From positions 2,728,001 to 2,792,000 of the forward strand of contig OZ024841.1 in the NCBI GenBank assembly GCA_964017145.1: DNA of 64,000 nt, in the 5' to 3' direction. The position numbers and the translations under genes were made by a program. This stretch comes from Agrocybe praecox. Taxonomy: Eukaryota > Basidiomycota > Agaricomycetes > Agaricales > Agrocybaceae. Positions 32,901 through 46,600 of this stretch are shown here, in pieces. The notes beneath the pieces are model-generated. The model was not told where the DNA came from and made no database searches. It was given only the letters and a program-made list of their open reading frames with translations. The stretch's first letter is position 1, and every line of letters starts with the position of its first letter.

Positions 32901-35277
32901 CATCTTAGCCAGAGGGCCTCCTCCACCATCCCCGTTTCCGAAGACAAGAAGTGACTTGTCTGACGATTCAAGGTTCTTTTATTACATGATTCAGCATAAA
33001 ATCTGACGAACGGCAGGGGTGTAGTAATGCAGCTACCTTATGATTGGTTAGTCCCTTGTTGACATCTTCAACAGTGGCTTGAGCAGTATAAGTGTCGACT
33101 AGAAGAAATGTTATTCAGCCAATGATTTCGAAGATCGGAAGGAAGACATACCTGGCGTCATGTGGCAAAGAACTTGAGTACCGTCAATACCTACCCAGTT
33201 GAATGTCGAGTGAGGGAATACATTGCTGTGGTAGATATGTCAGAGATTAGATATACATGATCGCATATAAATTGTACGAACATATTGTTCCTTCAGAAAA
33301 GAACGGAAGTAAATTAATATATGTCATGGCCATGAAAAAAGTAAGGCATTACCATGACAATTTCTGGGTGAAGAAATAACTCATTCCTAGCAAGAGAAAT
33401 CAAGCAGGAAGCCTGTCAATGTAAAGAACCACTTACCAGCCCCCCGAATCAACTGAGGTAACGCTCCGGTGAGACCAAACGAGTCTGGTAACCACGCAGT
33501 GTCGCATCGTTTACCAAACCTCGTTTCGAAATACCGTTGTCCGAACAAGAATTGTCTAACGAGGGCCTCACCAGATGGCATGTTAGAGTCGTTTTCAACC
33601 CAGGACCCACCAACAGGCTGGAATCGACCATCCAAAACCTTTTCTTTGACGCGGTCGAATAATGGAGGGTACAACTTCGTCAATGCATTAGCGTCTTCAA
33701 AGACTTGAGGTAAACGATCAAGAAAAAGCTAACCTCTTCTAGCCACTTATATTGTTGCGCAGAGCTGCACGTAAACCTGTGCTCTGGATATCTTTCCATG
33801 AGATCGACCTGCGTCGCCCAAGACCTAGCAACCTTCTGTTGTGTAACACGGTATGGCCAAAGCCATGCAGTATCTATATGACAGCTTGAAGAAAGATGAT
33901 CGGGAAGGTTTTACAACAACGTTTGTTAATCCACTTACTGTCCTGGAAAGAAGTCAAAATTCGAATTTTAAGGAAAATTATTGTGGGTGCTCACCGATAC
34001 CCCATACGTTGATCTCTGCATCCTTGGGACCCTCCTCGTAAATGCCCGCTCCTTTCTCTTCCCAACCTTCTCCGAATACTTGTTCGGCCAACTTCCTAGC
34101 CTTCCCAATTGAAGATACATCTCCTTTATTGAAGACGTTCATAATTTCATTGGCGACGCTAAGGGCCTTGTTTTGAAGTCTGACATCAAATGAGTTGACT
34201 CATTGATGAATGTAAATACGATGGAACGCACGGGGTATTTCCAGGGAGGGTATCAACGAGTTCTCGGAGGGTCTGGAAATCCCATAGAAGCCCCCACGCC
34301 TCCATGTTAGGAACAACGAGATCGGCAGACGCAAGTGAGAAATAACGATTCATGTCTGGAGGTTGAATAGTGTCGCCGTTCCATGGCACACCGAACATTC
34401 CATTGCAGCTCGATTCAATGACGAATTCATGGACACCCTCTTCGCGAGCTTCCTCGGGAATGATGTATTCGACTCGACGGTCGCCTCCATAACCACCAGT
34501 GATTCCTTTGATGTTGGTTTAGAAGCACTCAAGAGAGAGATATGAAATAGAAATGCAAACCTTGAAGCGGAATGCCATCAGTCGTATAAATCATAGCCTC
34601 ACAACCGGGATCAAATTCGACTTGACCATGACGTATTCAGCGGGGAAGTCTGCAACAGAGAAAAGAAATAACATACATTGTACTCGCTCATACTGTTCCC
34701 AGTAGCTGGGGATATTCACAGTGACTTTCCACCAGTGGTTCGTCTAATACCGCATGTAAATCAGTAAACCACAGACGACGCATGACGACCCTGAGCCGCA
34801 TGCATTGTACGCGTAAGTGCTTTAACATACCCCTGCCCCAAGAAAACATTAGCTTGCACAATATCGAATGGCCACAAGACTCACATGATGGTCCAAAACT
34901 ATCGCCCTGAGAGAACACTTCAATTCAGACATTATGCCACTCGAAAGTTGTGTCTACCAAGCGCACCTTCTTTGCCGTCTTGAATTTTTGTTGCATTGCT
35001 TCTTCGAAAGTTGGTTTGGTCATCCCAGGTGCACTCCATCTACCAGTTGCGTCAGTGTATGTAAATTAACATGGAATTATGTGTCTAGTTACACTTTCAG
35101 CTTCACATGCTCTGAATTGTCAACACGATGGGTGAACAACACTGATCCAAGGTTGACATCAGCGTAGTGGCCTCCGTTGAACGTTCCGAGCCGGTCTTTT
35201 GTCAGTTTCTTTATCCATTTTGGTCCAGCGCTATAGTTGAGCTCGGGATATGATCCATGACCATGATTGCAAGCCAT
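29982..35277 (-). CDS. AMS1: Alpha-mannosidase, GH38 (vacuolar Ams1 type)
   Basis: A many-exon gene encoding a class II alpha-mannosidase, which removes mannose from oligosaccharides in the vacuole or cytosol. The likely start is at 35277 ([20 protein letters not shown]), followed by [20 protein letters not shown] second exon carries [20 protein letters not shown]. The catalytic region near 33683-33400 has [20 protein letters not shown] and the nucleophile segment [20 protein letters not shown], where Asp of PDSFG is the expected nucleophile. Central exons include [18 protein letters not shown] and [20 protein letters not shown]. The C-terminus ends near [14 protein letters not shown] at 29982. 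No frame break was noticed, but I did not verify every intron. About 1.25 kb of it was copied to 8890-10170. Confidence 0.88.
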
Positions 35278-35537
35278 GGCGGTACTAGACACAATAGCGA
35301 GGTGGAAGTGAGTGTCTGGCCGCCTTCGTCGTTTAGCTACCCGGTGATTAACAGGCCTGGGAAAATATTCATTGTGGCTTTTGTGGCGCATAGTTTGGGC
35401 AGTAATAAGTACCGCAGCATTCATAAATCGTGAGAGTGAAAAAATTCGTTAAGTACATTGACAGGACATAATAGTACATCGTATCGCCCAAAATCCCGTC
35501 CATGGGAGGGATAGCAACCATTCAAAGCAACTATATG

Positions 35538-37958
35538 CTACAAAACATATCTGAAGTCACGGTTCTGAATATCAGTCAAGTCCAAGAATTCCTTGAAGAC
35601 ATTACAAGTCAGAAATGGAGATGGAAAATGACTAGAGACCAAGCTTACCTTGTCTACCTTCACCTTCTCCAACTCCCCATCCTTTCCTACTCGTTCAATG
35701 TAAACGTCTTCAAAAGTGTCGTCAATCGGTTCGTTGTCGCGTCTCTTATTTTCAGTCGAAAGAATGTATCTGATGATCAGGAGCAGAGCCATGCAGGTTA
35801 TATAGCAAACGCCGATGACAATCCAGGGGATGTGATTTCTTCATTCGGTCAGGATAAGTAAAATCATTAGGATGAACACAACCAATTCAATCTCACCTTG
35901 GTTTGTATTGGGCTTGCCACATAAACGGACCAGCAGAATTACCAATGCAATAAGCAGACAACATGATAGCATTCACAGTCACTCGCTTCGTATGTCCTGC
36001 CGTGACACTAGATAACCAGGACAAGGACAACACGAACCCAGTCGTTCCAACGCCTATCATCAAGTTAGCACTCGTTTTGTTGTCGACAGACAGAGATGAA
36101 CTGACCAGTAAGCCACACCGAGAACAGCAACCCTACTTTATCGCTCCATGGCAGGAAGTTGACCATGAAAACACCGAGAATGTTTGGAATAAAATATATG
36201 AAGCCCACATACGCGCGACTGTTCGGTATTCTCGCCGCGATGTTCACACCTGTATAAATGGTAACTATTTCGATGATGCCGTCAACACACCCGAGAAGAG
36301 TTGTTTGGAGTGGGGTAAATCCAAAGGAGGAGACGATGATTTGCCTCTGATTCGTCAAAGAATTCGGTACGTTATCCAGGGCGGAGAATAAGGCAAACAG
36401 CCAGGTCTTCGGGTCCAGCAAGGCTTCGATCATCCTGCACCACAGATTGATATTTATTTGGCATAAAACCAACGAGGTTACTCACTGTTCTTTCTTGAAA
36501 GTTTTATTCTCTACCCCGGTTTGATTTTCCTGTAAAATTCAAATGAATAAAGCTTTCGTAATGCTTGCCAGACCCCTGAATGCTCTGCTAACCTTGATCC
36601 GACGAACAGCAACAGAGCGCTCAGCAGGTGTCAAGAACCAAGCGTTCGTCGGGGAGTCAGGGAAAAGGAACCTTGACAAATATCATTATCTTGTCAGTAA
36701 GTGCTATATGGCGCAAGAAAAACGGCATTGACTAACCAGAAGGCGATCGAAGTCATAAGAGTGAGGATACCAGTAATGATCATCAACCTGCTTTGCGGTT
36801 AATACGGGATTCGCTTGACAGGGAACGGGAGTGAGGCCCACCATTGCCATGGCTCGAAAGACTCCGTCTTGATATGCAATACTCCAAAGCTGATAAAGCC
36901 AGATATTATTTGGGCTTTTGTGCCATGATCAGAACAAACCAATTTCGAGTTTATCAATGTTTCCTTTACCTGTGCCGTTCATAAGGACTGCCAGAAAGAT
37001 AAATGAGAGTTAGGTTTCGACCTAGATGTCAGGGACTTACACCAGTATCCCACTCGTAAGGTTTGTTCTGTGCGTGTATAGAACATTGAGCTAACAATCA
37101 TAAAACCTGCGGTGATGGACCCTTCACACATCCCCAGTATGAGTCGAACAACGAATAAACCGGCAAAATTCTTGCAGGCAGCGTGTGAAGCTAGTGAGAC
37201 GGCCCAAACAAAAATGTTGATGCTGCAGACTAAGATAAGAAATGGGGGCAGGGCCTGCATGAAGATTTACGTACCTCATCCATTTACCAACAGGAAACCG
37301 CTGCAGGCAGAGGTTTTGGGGGAATTCGAAGAGAAGGTAGCTCAGGTAGAATATTGTCCCTAACCTATATATGACGACGTTTGAATCTTGGGCCTTATAA
37401 AAATCTTTGCTGCTTACCAGTTATACCTGTGACATACTGGGTCAGGTTTGATCAAGGAGATAGTCAAGGAAAGAGCTCACTGATTGGTTGTAAGATGCGT
37501 CGATTCTCTGAAACGATGTATGAGCTTTATGAGAAAGATCACCAACTTGTCCGTACCGTATCCCAAGAATGGCAGAGCTTCCCAAAGTCGTCTTGTCCAT
37601 GAATTGTATCCTAGATTCATATTTGAATGATATCATCATCTTCGAGCCTCATTCCCCGCACCAGTAAAGTGCTGTATAAGAAAATTAGTTGTGATTAAGG
37701 AGAAGACACTGATCCCACATACTACACATCAGAGGCAGGATATGTCGGTCGATCTTCTTTCTACAAAGCATTCAGAACCCTAACTGAACAGAGGAGTCGA
37801 ACTGGATACCTGACACGAAGCGCTTCCTCGGGATCCAAAGCACCCTCCCCTGCGGCAAGTTCTGCTGCGGTATCGACCTCCTTGGTCGCCACAGACACGA
37901 ATGCGCGCTTGTCCATAGCGCTCTTTTCTTCAACACTGGCCTCTGAGCTGGTTCCCAT
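35538..37958 (-). CDS. MFS transporter, anion:cation symporter (Dal5/Tna1-like) family
   Basis: A plasma-membrane major facilitator of the allantoate/nicotinate permease group, which imports small organic anions by proton symport. The exact substrate cannot be read from sequence. It starts with a hydrophilic N-terminus (MGTSSEASVEEKSAMDKRAF), then FMDKTTLGSSAILGI in the first helix region, FAGLFVVRLILGMCEGSITA and GFMIVSSMFYTRTEQTLRVG in helices 4-5, and FALFSALDNVPNSLTNQRQI and GFTPLQTTLLGCVDG in the second half. The C-terminus EFLDLTDIQNRDFRYVL is joined through a clear GT-AG intron (GTAAGC...TTCAAG) and is the usual end of this family. It is arranged tail-to-head with the alpha-mannosidase gene, both on the minus strand. 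Confidence 0.85.
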
Positions 37959-39385
37959 TGTTCGTAAAGGTAGGTAAGGATTGGAGTCAGCTTATGGCGG
38001 CTGTCAGGCAATCAATCCATACCCCACAGCACCAGTATAAATACGCATTTCTTTTCCAAAATCTCCATGAGGAGATAGGTGGGAGCCACCGAGACTGCGA
38101 TAACATGGGATGCTTCACATGCTTTATCTTCCATTCGAACAATGATTGGCGGATGCTGTATTCTTTCCGTACCTGATTAAAAGGTATAAGGGTTTAGTGC
38201 CATATATCCACAAATAAATCCTGTCAGTAGCTGGGAAAAAATGTCCCATGGTTCGCTAATGTGACTTCTGGGCGTCGAAAGACCTTAAAGTGAGCACTTA
38301 CTGAGGATCGACATCCCATGAGAATACTGATGTGTACAAAGTTACAGAGTTGACCTGTTCCCTTGCCCAATTCTGTCAGTTTTAATATATCGCCTTCAAA
38401 GACCTTTACATTGTACTCAACGATTTGGTAGACGATACGGTGAAGTCGGGCGCATGAAAATCGTCGGAACCAGTTTCCGCCGTGCACTATCCAACTCCGG
38501 ACAATTTGAAGACCCCGCTCCGCCTGAATTTCATCCAAAGTCGATGGATATGCCCGCGTAAGTGTACTTTACGTTCAATTAGCTCGGGCTCGCTGGCAGA
38601 TGGAGACTTGGAGTGACGACAGTGGACGATAAGCTTACGGTGTTCCATTAATGCATTACCCCGGAATATGCCGGTCCGGGGTTATAACTGACATGGATGC
38701 CAAGGGAAACTCCGAACTCGTAATCTGCACGTATTTAAACTGATTTTGTACTATGCTGCCTGACGTCGGTGGAAAGTTTGGCTCCTGCGAGTGAAGAGGG
38801 AAGTTCTACTTGCATTCTACTAACCAGAAGTTTTCAAATTAGTATTAAGACGATTGCTTGCTAATCTAGCAGAGTGCTCAGAATTTGAAGAGCATCATTG
38901 CGACATACTTTGAAATGTGTTGTAACTTATACTACTTCTGATGAACATTAAGATGAATTCAAGCAGATAAATTCAAGCAGATAAACACGACAGTATCCGA
39001 AATTCAATCGAGATTCGTACTAGTAGGCGAGATTGCGAATAGCTAACCGTTCTCAACAGCTCGTTATCAAGAATTTCCAAAAGTTCTGACCCTAATTTGA
39101 TTCATCATTATATCCGCATTGCAAATACACGGATGAGCTGCGGAGCCTAGCAGGTCCGCGAGATAGTTTTTCGTGATCAACATTCATGGAATTCGAGGTA
39201 TAGAGATTCATGATTGATCCAATAGTGATACAATAGTATGACATTCAGGTCAAAACGAAAGTGGTCAAAGCAGCATAACGATTCTGAGAATTGGCGTTCG
39301 TCTTTTTGGCTTGCTGAATTGTGCATCTGCGTCCAACAGGTTGCTTCGACGGCGTAGATATACTGAGTGAAGAATTAGGAACGTC
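37959..39385. other. Intergenic region, one unassigned ORF
   Basis: A minus-strand frame at 38224-38538 (104 codons, starting MDEIQAERGLQIVRSWIVHG) has no recognisable domain. It could be a stray frame or a piece of an old gene. The rest (38540-39385) is AT-rich and shows nothing. Confidence 0.45.
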
Positions 39386-42300
39386 TTAGCGAGCTTGAGG
39401 AGGGTTACTACGCCTGACAACAGTAACAAACTCATTTCGTACAGACGCCTTCGTTTTTGTTGCCGCCGCTACCATTGCATAAGTTTTATGTTGAAGAGTA
39501 GGAGGGGGTACGGCGACAACATCTTGAAATGATTGATAGATACTATTCGCCGAGGGCTGGTCACCTTCATATCGTGGCCGTTGTGGAAGAGGAGGGAAAA
39601 GTTTGCTAACATCAAAACCTCCAGATGATCCTCGATATGCCCAAGGAGTATAGGAAGTGGACATAGACGTGGCTGAGGATTGTGATAGTCGAGCTGGCAG
39701 ATACGTTATCGTAAGAGTTCCATTTGTTCGATAAGGAGCTGGTATGCTGGGCAAATCAACCGAGCCTCCTGCTACACTGCGCCAATCAAGCCAGATGTCT
39801 GTTGTACATTTGCTTTGCCATTGCCTAGAAATTTCTCCAAGTAGCGTTTTTGAACCCCCCAGTTGCATGAATCTTCGGCTTGAGACGATGACCATGCCCT
39901 TCTTGAAGCGTGTCAACATGACGTTCAATCTGTTCAAAGAGGACAGAAATCCAGGATACTGCGACCTGACGACAGAGATAAGAATGAAATCATTCTCGTT
40001 TCCTGTCGTGAATGAAAAAAATCTCAATTATAACCGACTGTAATCTGCATTCTCAAGACTTACCTTGAAAGCTATCAATATTATAAACAGACTCCCAAGG
40101 TAGACGCTCTGCTTCGAGAGCCCTCTGTATAGCCGCCCGTTGACCATCGTAGGGCGTGATGATGGTAAAACGATGTCCCTTATAGTAATTTTTGACAAGA
40201 TGGACAATGGTTTGGATTTCTCCAGCATTCTGATTATTGTTGGTTAGATAACAAAAGATTTCTTGAACTGAAAAGATGTTCATACCGTCCAACTAAAACC
40301 GCTTTTTTCTTCTCCTCCTCTGGATATATCCACATTGACGAAAGCAAGACATGATTTCCCATGTATTGCATGGACACTTTTGAGGCGTCCTGCATAAACA
40401 GCAGTCGATATAAAATTGCCTACTGCAACCGGCATACGATCTAAATTTCGTAATCAGAGAGCCAATATAGAGAAAGATGGATCGGAGATCGGACATTGAG
40501 TGTCGAGAAAAAACTCATGTGTGATATGTTTTATGTCAAATATCGTCTTCATTGTTGGTATACTATCCTTTCCGTAAGGAGGTACTAAGGAATTAAAATA
40601 AATCACCGTATATGACCGTTTTCAAAAGGAACTCACATTGTTTTGGATCTCCAAAAAAACATACTTTTCCTAAAGTCTTCTGGAACTTGATGAACAGGTG
40701 CTGCACAATAAAGGATTTATGAGAAGAATTCATTGTGTTGCTCGAAATAGTAAGCTCACCAAGAAGTCGAATATACTGATCTGCGACGCTTCATCGACAA
40801 TGAGCCTTTCGACAGGAAGGATAGTGAAGGCGCCGTTATCGTGAAGTAAAGGGTTTGAAAGCATGCTCAATGTGCATAGAATTATACGAGACCCTTTTAG
40901 CATACGTTCCATGTCAGAAGCGTTGTCGGGAAGTTCGTCGCTGAGTATTAATGCTTTGCTGATCGATCCATAAATATGTTCATGCCTGATAGAAATAGTT
41001 CAGTGATAGTCGACGATAAAAATTTCGATGGATGGAGTACCATTCGTGGTGAAACTCTTTGGATACAATCAGTTTGAACTTGACTTCTCTCTTCGCCAAT
41101 GCTTCTGCAATATTTTTGACCGCTACGTTCGAATGCGCAACAATCCAAACACATTTTCCAAGAAAGTCCCAGACTCGGGACGCCGCTGATATAGTTGTTG
41201 TCTTTCCCGTTCCAGGCGGCCCTAAATGGGATAATTATCAGCAAAACCTTTACCGCACAGTACTACCCAGGCCAAAAAATTCCTACACACCATGTGTTAT
41301 GACCAGTGGGGCACCGCACACCATCTCACGAACGACACGTTTTTGCGATTCATTCAAGTTTGCTGTAGCGGCTAAACAGTTAGACGGAATCTCAACGTCG
41401 GACTCGTATTCGGACCCGGCGAGGGTCGTGGTTTTCCACTTCGGAAACCACACAGCACGAATGAAAGGGGATCGACGCAAGTCCGTTTGGCCAATCAACA
41501 GCCTATGAATGAGTTCGTATCGGGCCTTTTCAGCATTGGTAGGTTCATGTCGTCCAATAACTTTGATGCTAGCGACCTCACAAGGTCCCAAGTTTCCTTG
41601 CATTTTGACAGTGGTTTTCTTCCCTTTCACGGTTTGAGCATTCCCAAAGTATTCCCGTCCTGTGGTATCCGTCATGACAATCTGTGTCTATATAGCTGAT
41701 GTCAGACAGCTCGACGAGAGAAGAAAGGAAATTTTCATACCTGGGCGCTCCGACGAATTCTTGTTTTGTAGCGAGAGTTAATCAAATTGACTCGTCCAGA
41801 GCGATCTGTGGTGGCGCTGGTGAGTTCTGTAGGGGTCTCCTTGGGTTTCAGGCCTTCGAGGCGTTCGGATTGAAATATCAATTCCGCTATAAAATCGCGT
41901 TCCTAATGCAAGATAACAATTAGAGCGCGTCGTTGTCTTTTTACCGGCTCTCAACTCACAGTAACGTTAAGAAATTTCGTGTCAACCTTGGTAGCAACCG
42001 TTAGCTGTGTGGGCAGTCTACTCCCAACACTGAAGGCAAACAATGAGACGTATTCATGGAAATCAGAGGGAAACGCACCAAGCGGCGAGCCATGCTTGCA
42101 AACACGTATCCGCTTCGATTGATTCTTCATGACCAAGCCATAATGAAGTGATTCCCCACTTGTCCGCTTTCGCTGAGACGTGGCTTGTAATGATTTGCAT
42201 TGGAGTCTTCGGCCTCCAAGTGTCGGGAGAATGCAGTGTCGAAAGATCCACCCCTTTGATACGTAGATTTGTGGCTTGGGACACCTGCACAGCGATTTTT

Positions 42301-42647
42301 GCCATCGAAAATCCGGTGAGATATGTCATGGGTGTTGAATCATCGGAGGGGTAGCAAAGAGATTTGAATTCAAGATTCGTCACCGACGAATGCGAGTCCA
42401 GATAAACAAGGAAAACTGTGTCCGTGCGGGCAAGCGATATGAAATCGACAGCACCGGTTTCGTCAGCGTGATATGCGATACCAATGGCCAAACACTCGGA
42501 ATGCTCGGTAGAAAAGTTGGACATAAGGTGTCTGACGGCGTCACCGACATGACGAATGGATATCTTGCGAATATTGATATTCAAAGGAAAAAGGTCACTG
42601 GGAGGGAATATCGTTTGCGTCAGGCGGGTTTGCGTCAGGCGGCTCAT
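39386..42647 (-). CDS. UPF1-like superfamily 1 helicase
   Basis: A multi-exon P-loop helicase of the UPF1/SETX/DNA2-like group, predicted to unwind nucleic acid with ATP. The N-terminal exon (42647-42070) contains IGIAYHADETGAVDFISLAR and FLVYLDSHSSVTNLEFKSL. Its pattern faintly recalls 3'-5' exonuclease-like folds but is not diagnostic. Walker A GPPGTGKTTT lies near 41190-41225, before WDFLGKCVWIVAHSNVAVKN. Walker B is LIVDEASQ near 40795. Late motifs are FTIITPYDGQRAAIQRALE, YNIDSFQG and GFLSSLNRLNVMLTRFKKGM. The C-terminal tail after SKTLLGEISRQWQ is low-complexity. Many exons are short, so exact boundaries are uncertain. The cellular role (RNA decay, transposon control or repair) cannot be told apart from sequence. 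Confidence 0.78.
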
Positions 42648-43672
42648 GATTGAGCGGAGACCACGAAGGTGAGGAATATAGCTGAATCACGGAGCATGTA
42701 TGGGCTGCATTTAATACTGCGGATTGAACGTCCGAGCCGTAATTTTTCGTACACAAAGCCGGATAGACGCCCAAAGAACTTCTCGACCTAATCTTTAATT
42801 TTCCGATAAACAATCAATGCGTGTACATGGGACTGGAATTTAGTTCAAGGCTTTGAAAAATTGGTATCAACGAAGCTGGTGACGGCTAAAGAAAAGGACT
42901 CACTCGATTACAGAATAAGTTATGAGACGAAGAAACATCCTGTCCCAAAAAAAGAAGAAACACGACTTTAAGCCACTACCTGGGTTCCAAAGCAACATCC
43001 GTCCGCACGCGGATAAGGATATCAAAGATGTTGATAGGTTTACATGGAGGTTCATCGGATTCTCTTGACGTGAAAAAGGTATAGAGACATTCCATATTAC
43101 GTACTGTACACCACAGGCTATAAATTTTGGTTCAATCTATTTTCTCACTTCAAAATTCAAAAGAAAGAAAGGCAGGAACGAAGCACTCACAAACTTTCGG
43201 AACGGTAAGAGAAGCTTAGCGCCACTAGAAGCTTGGACTCATCCAGAAACGTTGTTTACCGACGTTTCTTGACGAATGCAATTTCTTTGAATATCTGTTG
43301 CGGGTCAACGCGGTGCCCTTATATAGCTTGACCAAGTAGAAACACAAATTCCAAACTTTCGTTTAGAATATAATCTCTCGAGTTCGATGAGGATTCCTCG
43401 TAGAGGAAATGAAGTCGAAGCAGTTGTCGCAATCCTCTTTCAAATGGTATTTGAGGTCTGTTCCAAGCGTGCTATTCTTCTTTTTTATTTGCTTTCTATT
43501 CAAGTTTCAATGCAGACGTGAAGAATGGCAGAATCTCTGAGAAAAATGAGTGTGAAATGTCTTGTATGATGTGGTTGAAAGAAAGAAAGATCAGTGGCAC
43601 TGCATCAAGGAATAACCCTTTTTACTGCTACCGCCACCAACATCGAACTAGTCCTAGTCATCGCCGCCGACT
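42648..43672. other. Divergent intergenic region between helicase and importin genes
   Basis: About 1 kb separating two divergently transcribed genes; presumably contains both promoters. Pyrimidine-rich tracts occur at 43478-43500 and 43610-43690. No further gene was recognised. Confidence 0.5.
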
Positions 43673-46600
43673 ATGGCAAATCCTTCTTTCCTTCCTACTC
43701 TCTCACAGTTTGACATCGAGCACGCAGCCCAAGTTAGTTAACTTATGGCACCCAACCCTGTCTATCGTCTCACGTCTTGTGTCTCGGCCAGTTGATTCAA
43801 CAAGCGTATGCACCACCAACAGCGGGGACGACACCAGAAGGCCTCAAACGTCTTCAGCAAGATTTGTTCGAACTGCAGAAACGACCTGAAGCCTGGGGCT
43901 TGGTCATTCCGCTCTTGAATCATCAAGATCAAAATGTCCAATTCTTCGGTGCTCACACCGCGCAAGTCAAAATCGCAAGAGACTGGTAAGCACACGCGTA
44001 TTCTGCTCTCGGAAGCCACATTAATCTTGAATGGATGCACAGGGAAGCCTTCCCTTCTGAACACGTCGAGGATCTACGCGATCTCGTCGTCCAATTAACT
44101 GCACATTCAATCGCGACAGGACGGAGCAAGTTCATCCTTCGCAAGCTATACGTCGCCGTACGCCCCCTCTCCAAGCTTTAATGACATGCCTTCCCATTCT
44201 TGTCATCCTCCAGCTCACATCTTTGGCCCTCAAGCTTTCACCGGGTCGTCCTTCTCGTTGGCCAGGATGGATTATGTCCTGTGTTTCGACTTTCTCCAAC
44301 CAAGGAGCAACTCCTGAATACCTACTTGATTTTTTGGCCATCGTTGCTGAGGAGGTTGGAAATGCAGATCTTCTTGGGCCCACCAAGTATGTCCTCGATA
44401 TCTGATTTAATTTTCTCTCGGGCAATAACTTTTAATCAGGATACAAATGCAACAGTCTCTGGTTGATGCATCACCAATGGTTGTTCAGGCCATCACATCA
44501 ACAATTGTACAACATTTGGGATCTATACCCGCTAAACAGTATATTTCATCGCTTAGTTGCCTACAAGCATGGATGTCATTCCTCAAGACAGAGTGAGCCT
44601 TTATTCCTAATTTACCCGCGCCTTAGCCTAACATAAACCTTTTAAGTCACATAACACCGCTTATCCCTACTCTTATTGCGCAATTGGACCCTAATTTCCC
44701 AGATGACTCCATCTTCATCGCCATTTCAGACGCATTGCAAGAAATAACGACCAAGTCACCGCTCTCTGATGGTTCAGGTTCAAAGACATTAACAGAGCCT
44801 TTAATGATTTGGCTGGAAACAACAGGGAATAGAATCATGGAGGCTACTCTAGCAAACGACGAAGTTTCACCTATCTCACATTCATTATGTAAATTGCTTG
44901 TCGCCTTGGGGGATCATTCTACTTCATACATCGCCACGAACATATCTTCATCTCTACCCGTCTCTACAGGCCCAAGCACATCTCCAACAACCAAGGGCCA
45001 CCTCACACAAAATTTCCTCCGCTTGCTATTGGCATATACTGGATTACCAGGGTATTACGGTGTCGATGAAGAAGAGAGTGAAATGACGTTGGGCTTTTGG
45101 TACCTTTTCCAAGAAGCCCTTTGGAGTACCGACTTTTACATAGAAGATGGCGCCGACGATCGATCGCCAGCGCCAGCTGATGTGGAAGATGGTGCAGAAG
45201 CCAAGCAAGTCACAATGGCGAAAGCTGTATTCACTGAACTTGTGAGGGTGCTCAGAAGGAAAGTTGTATTTCCTCCACCAGGTGCAGGCTGGTCACGCGG
45301 TTCGTTGCCTTTTGTGCTCACATCTTCTATGATAATCATTGAACACATTTAACAGACCAAGTTGATAAATTTCAAGTGTTAGTCTCAACTACCGGATTCT
45401 GTCCTTGTTCCAAATTGACCAAAATTTCCGTAGTTATCGAAGAGATGTTGGCGACACCCTCATTAATGCGTTAGTTTTTACACCGCCAAAGTAACATGTG
45501 AAACTGACCTTTTCCCTCCCAGTTACTATGTCCTCAGAGATGACATGCTGGGATATTACATCAATGATATTGCAGAAAGACTAGTATCAAGACAAGAATC
45601 TGATGGATGGCAGGTATGTGATATCCTTTATATAACCAATTGTTCTACGTCATAGAACGTTACAAATTTGTTTCATAGGAAATCGAAGGCACTTTGCATT
45701 GTATCACATCCATTCAAGAAGCCATCGACATGGACAATGTGTCTCATTTGGACAGGCTTTTCAGCCCCGAAATATTTGGTCGCCTGCCGTCCACAGGAAG
45801 ATCCAGAGTAAGGAGAACGGCTTTGAGTGTCATTGGTAAGATCTAGGATGTTAAAAGCTAGTAACTATATCGATTGAAATGGTATATGTATACAGGTTCG
45901 TACTCGTCATGGTTCGCAACCCAACCATATCCGTCACCATCATCCCAGCCATCAGCGCCGAATTTACTAGTCACTGTGCTATCATATGTTGTTTCTGCCC
46001 TCCCCGATCCATCGCTTTGCCTTCCTGCCGCGACTGCTTTGCGTAACCTTTGTGAAGCGAACCGCAAGGATTTGGCTGCACATATAGGAGCTTTTGGAGA
46101 GTTACACGCAGGCCTGAATAATATTCCTGTGGGTCTTCCTCTTAGGTGATGTTTTATGAAGTGCTAACCTGATCACGCTCCACTCCAGGATTCGGAGAAG
46201 AGCAAAGTGTTGCAATCCATTGCGAGTGTTATCCAGGCTATGCCTCCTGCAGAATCAATTCCTTCCATTGAGGTATGTAGCCCTCGTGGTTTATTATTCT
46301 TGGCAGCTGACATTTACTAATCCAGGCAATTGTTAACCCTATTGTGCACAACCTATACGAGGCCCTCGGAACAGCATCGAATGTAAGCTCGGACATTTGC
46401 TGTTCTTCCGCCCTCACTCATCTCATATGATTACTTGTCCAGCTCCCAGAGGAAGCCAGACAGTCAACTATCCTTCATCTCGAAACCCTGTCTGGCGTGG
46501 CCAAGGGTCTCACAAGAACGACAGATGGCCCTACCCTCCTTGAAGATGATCCTGACACCGAGGTGCAAGTCGAGACTGAAACTATTAAACGGGCTCGCGA

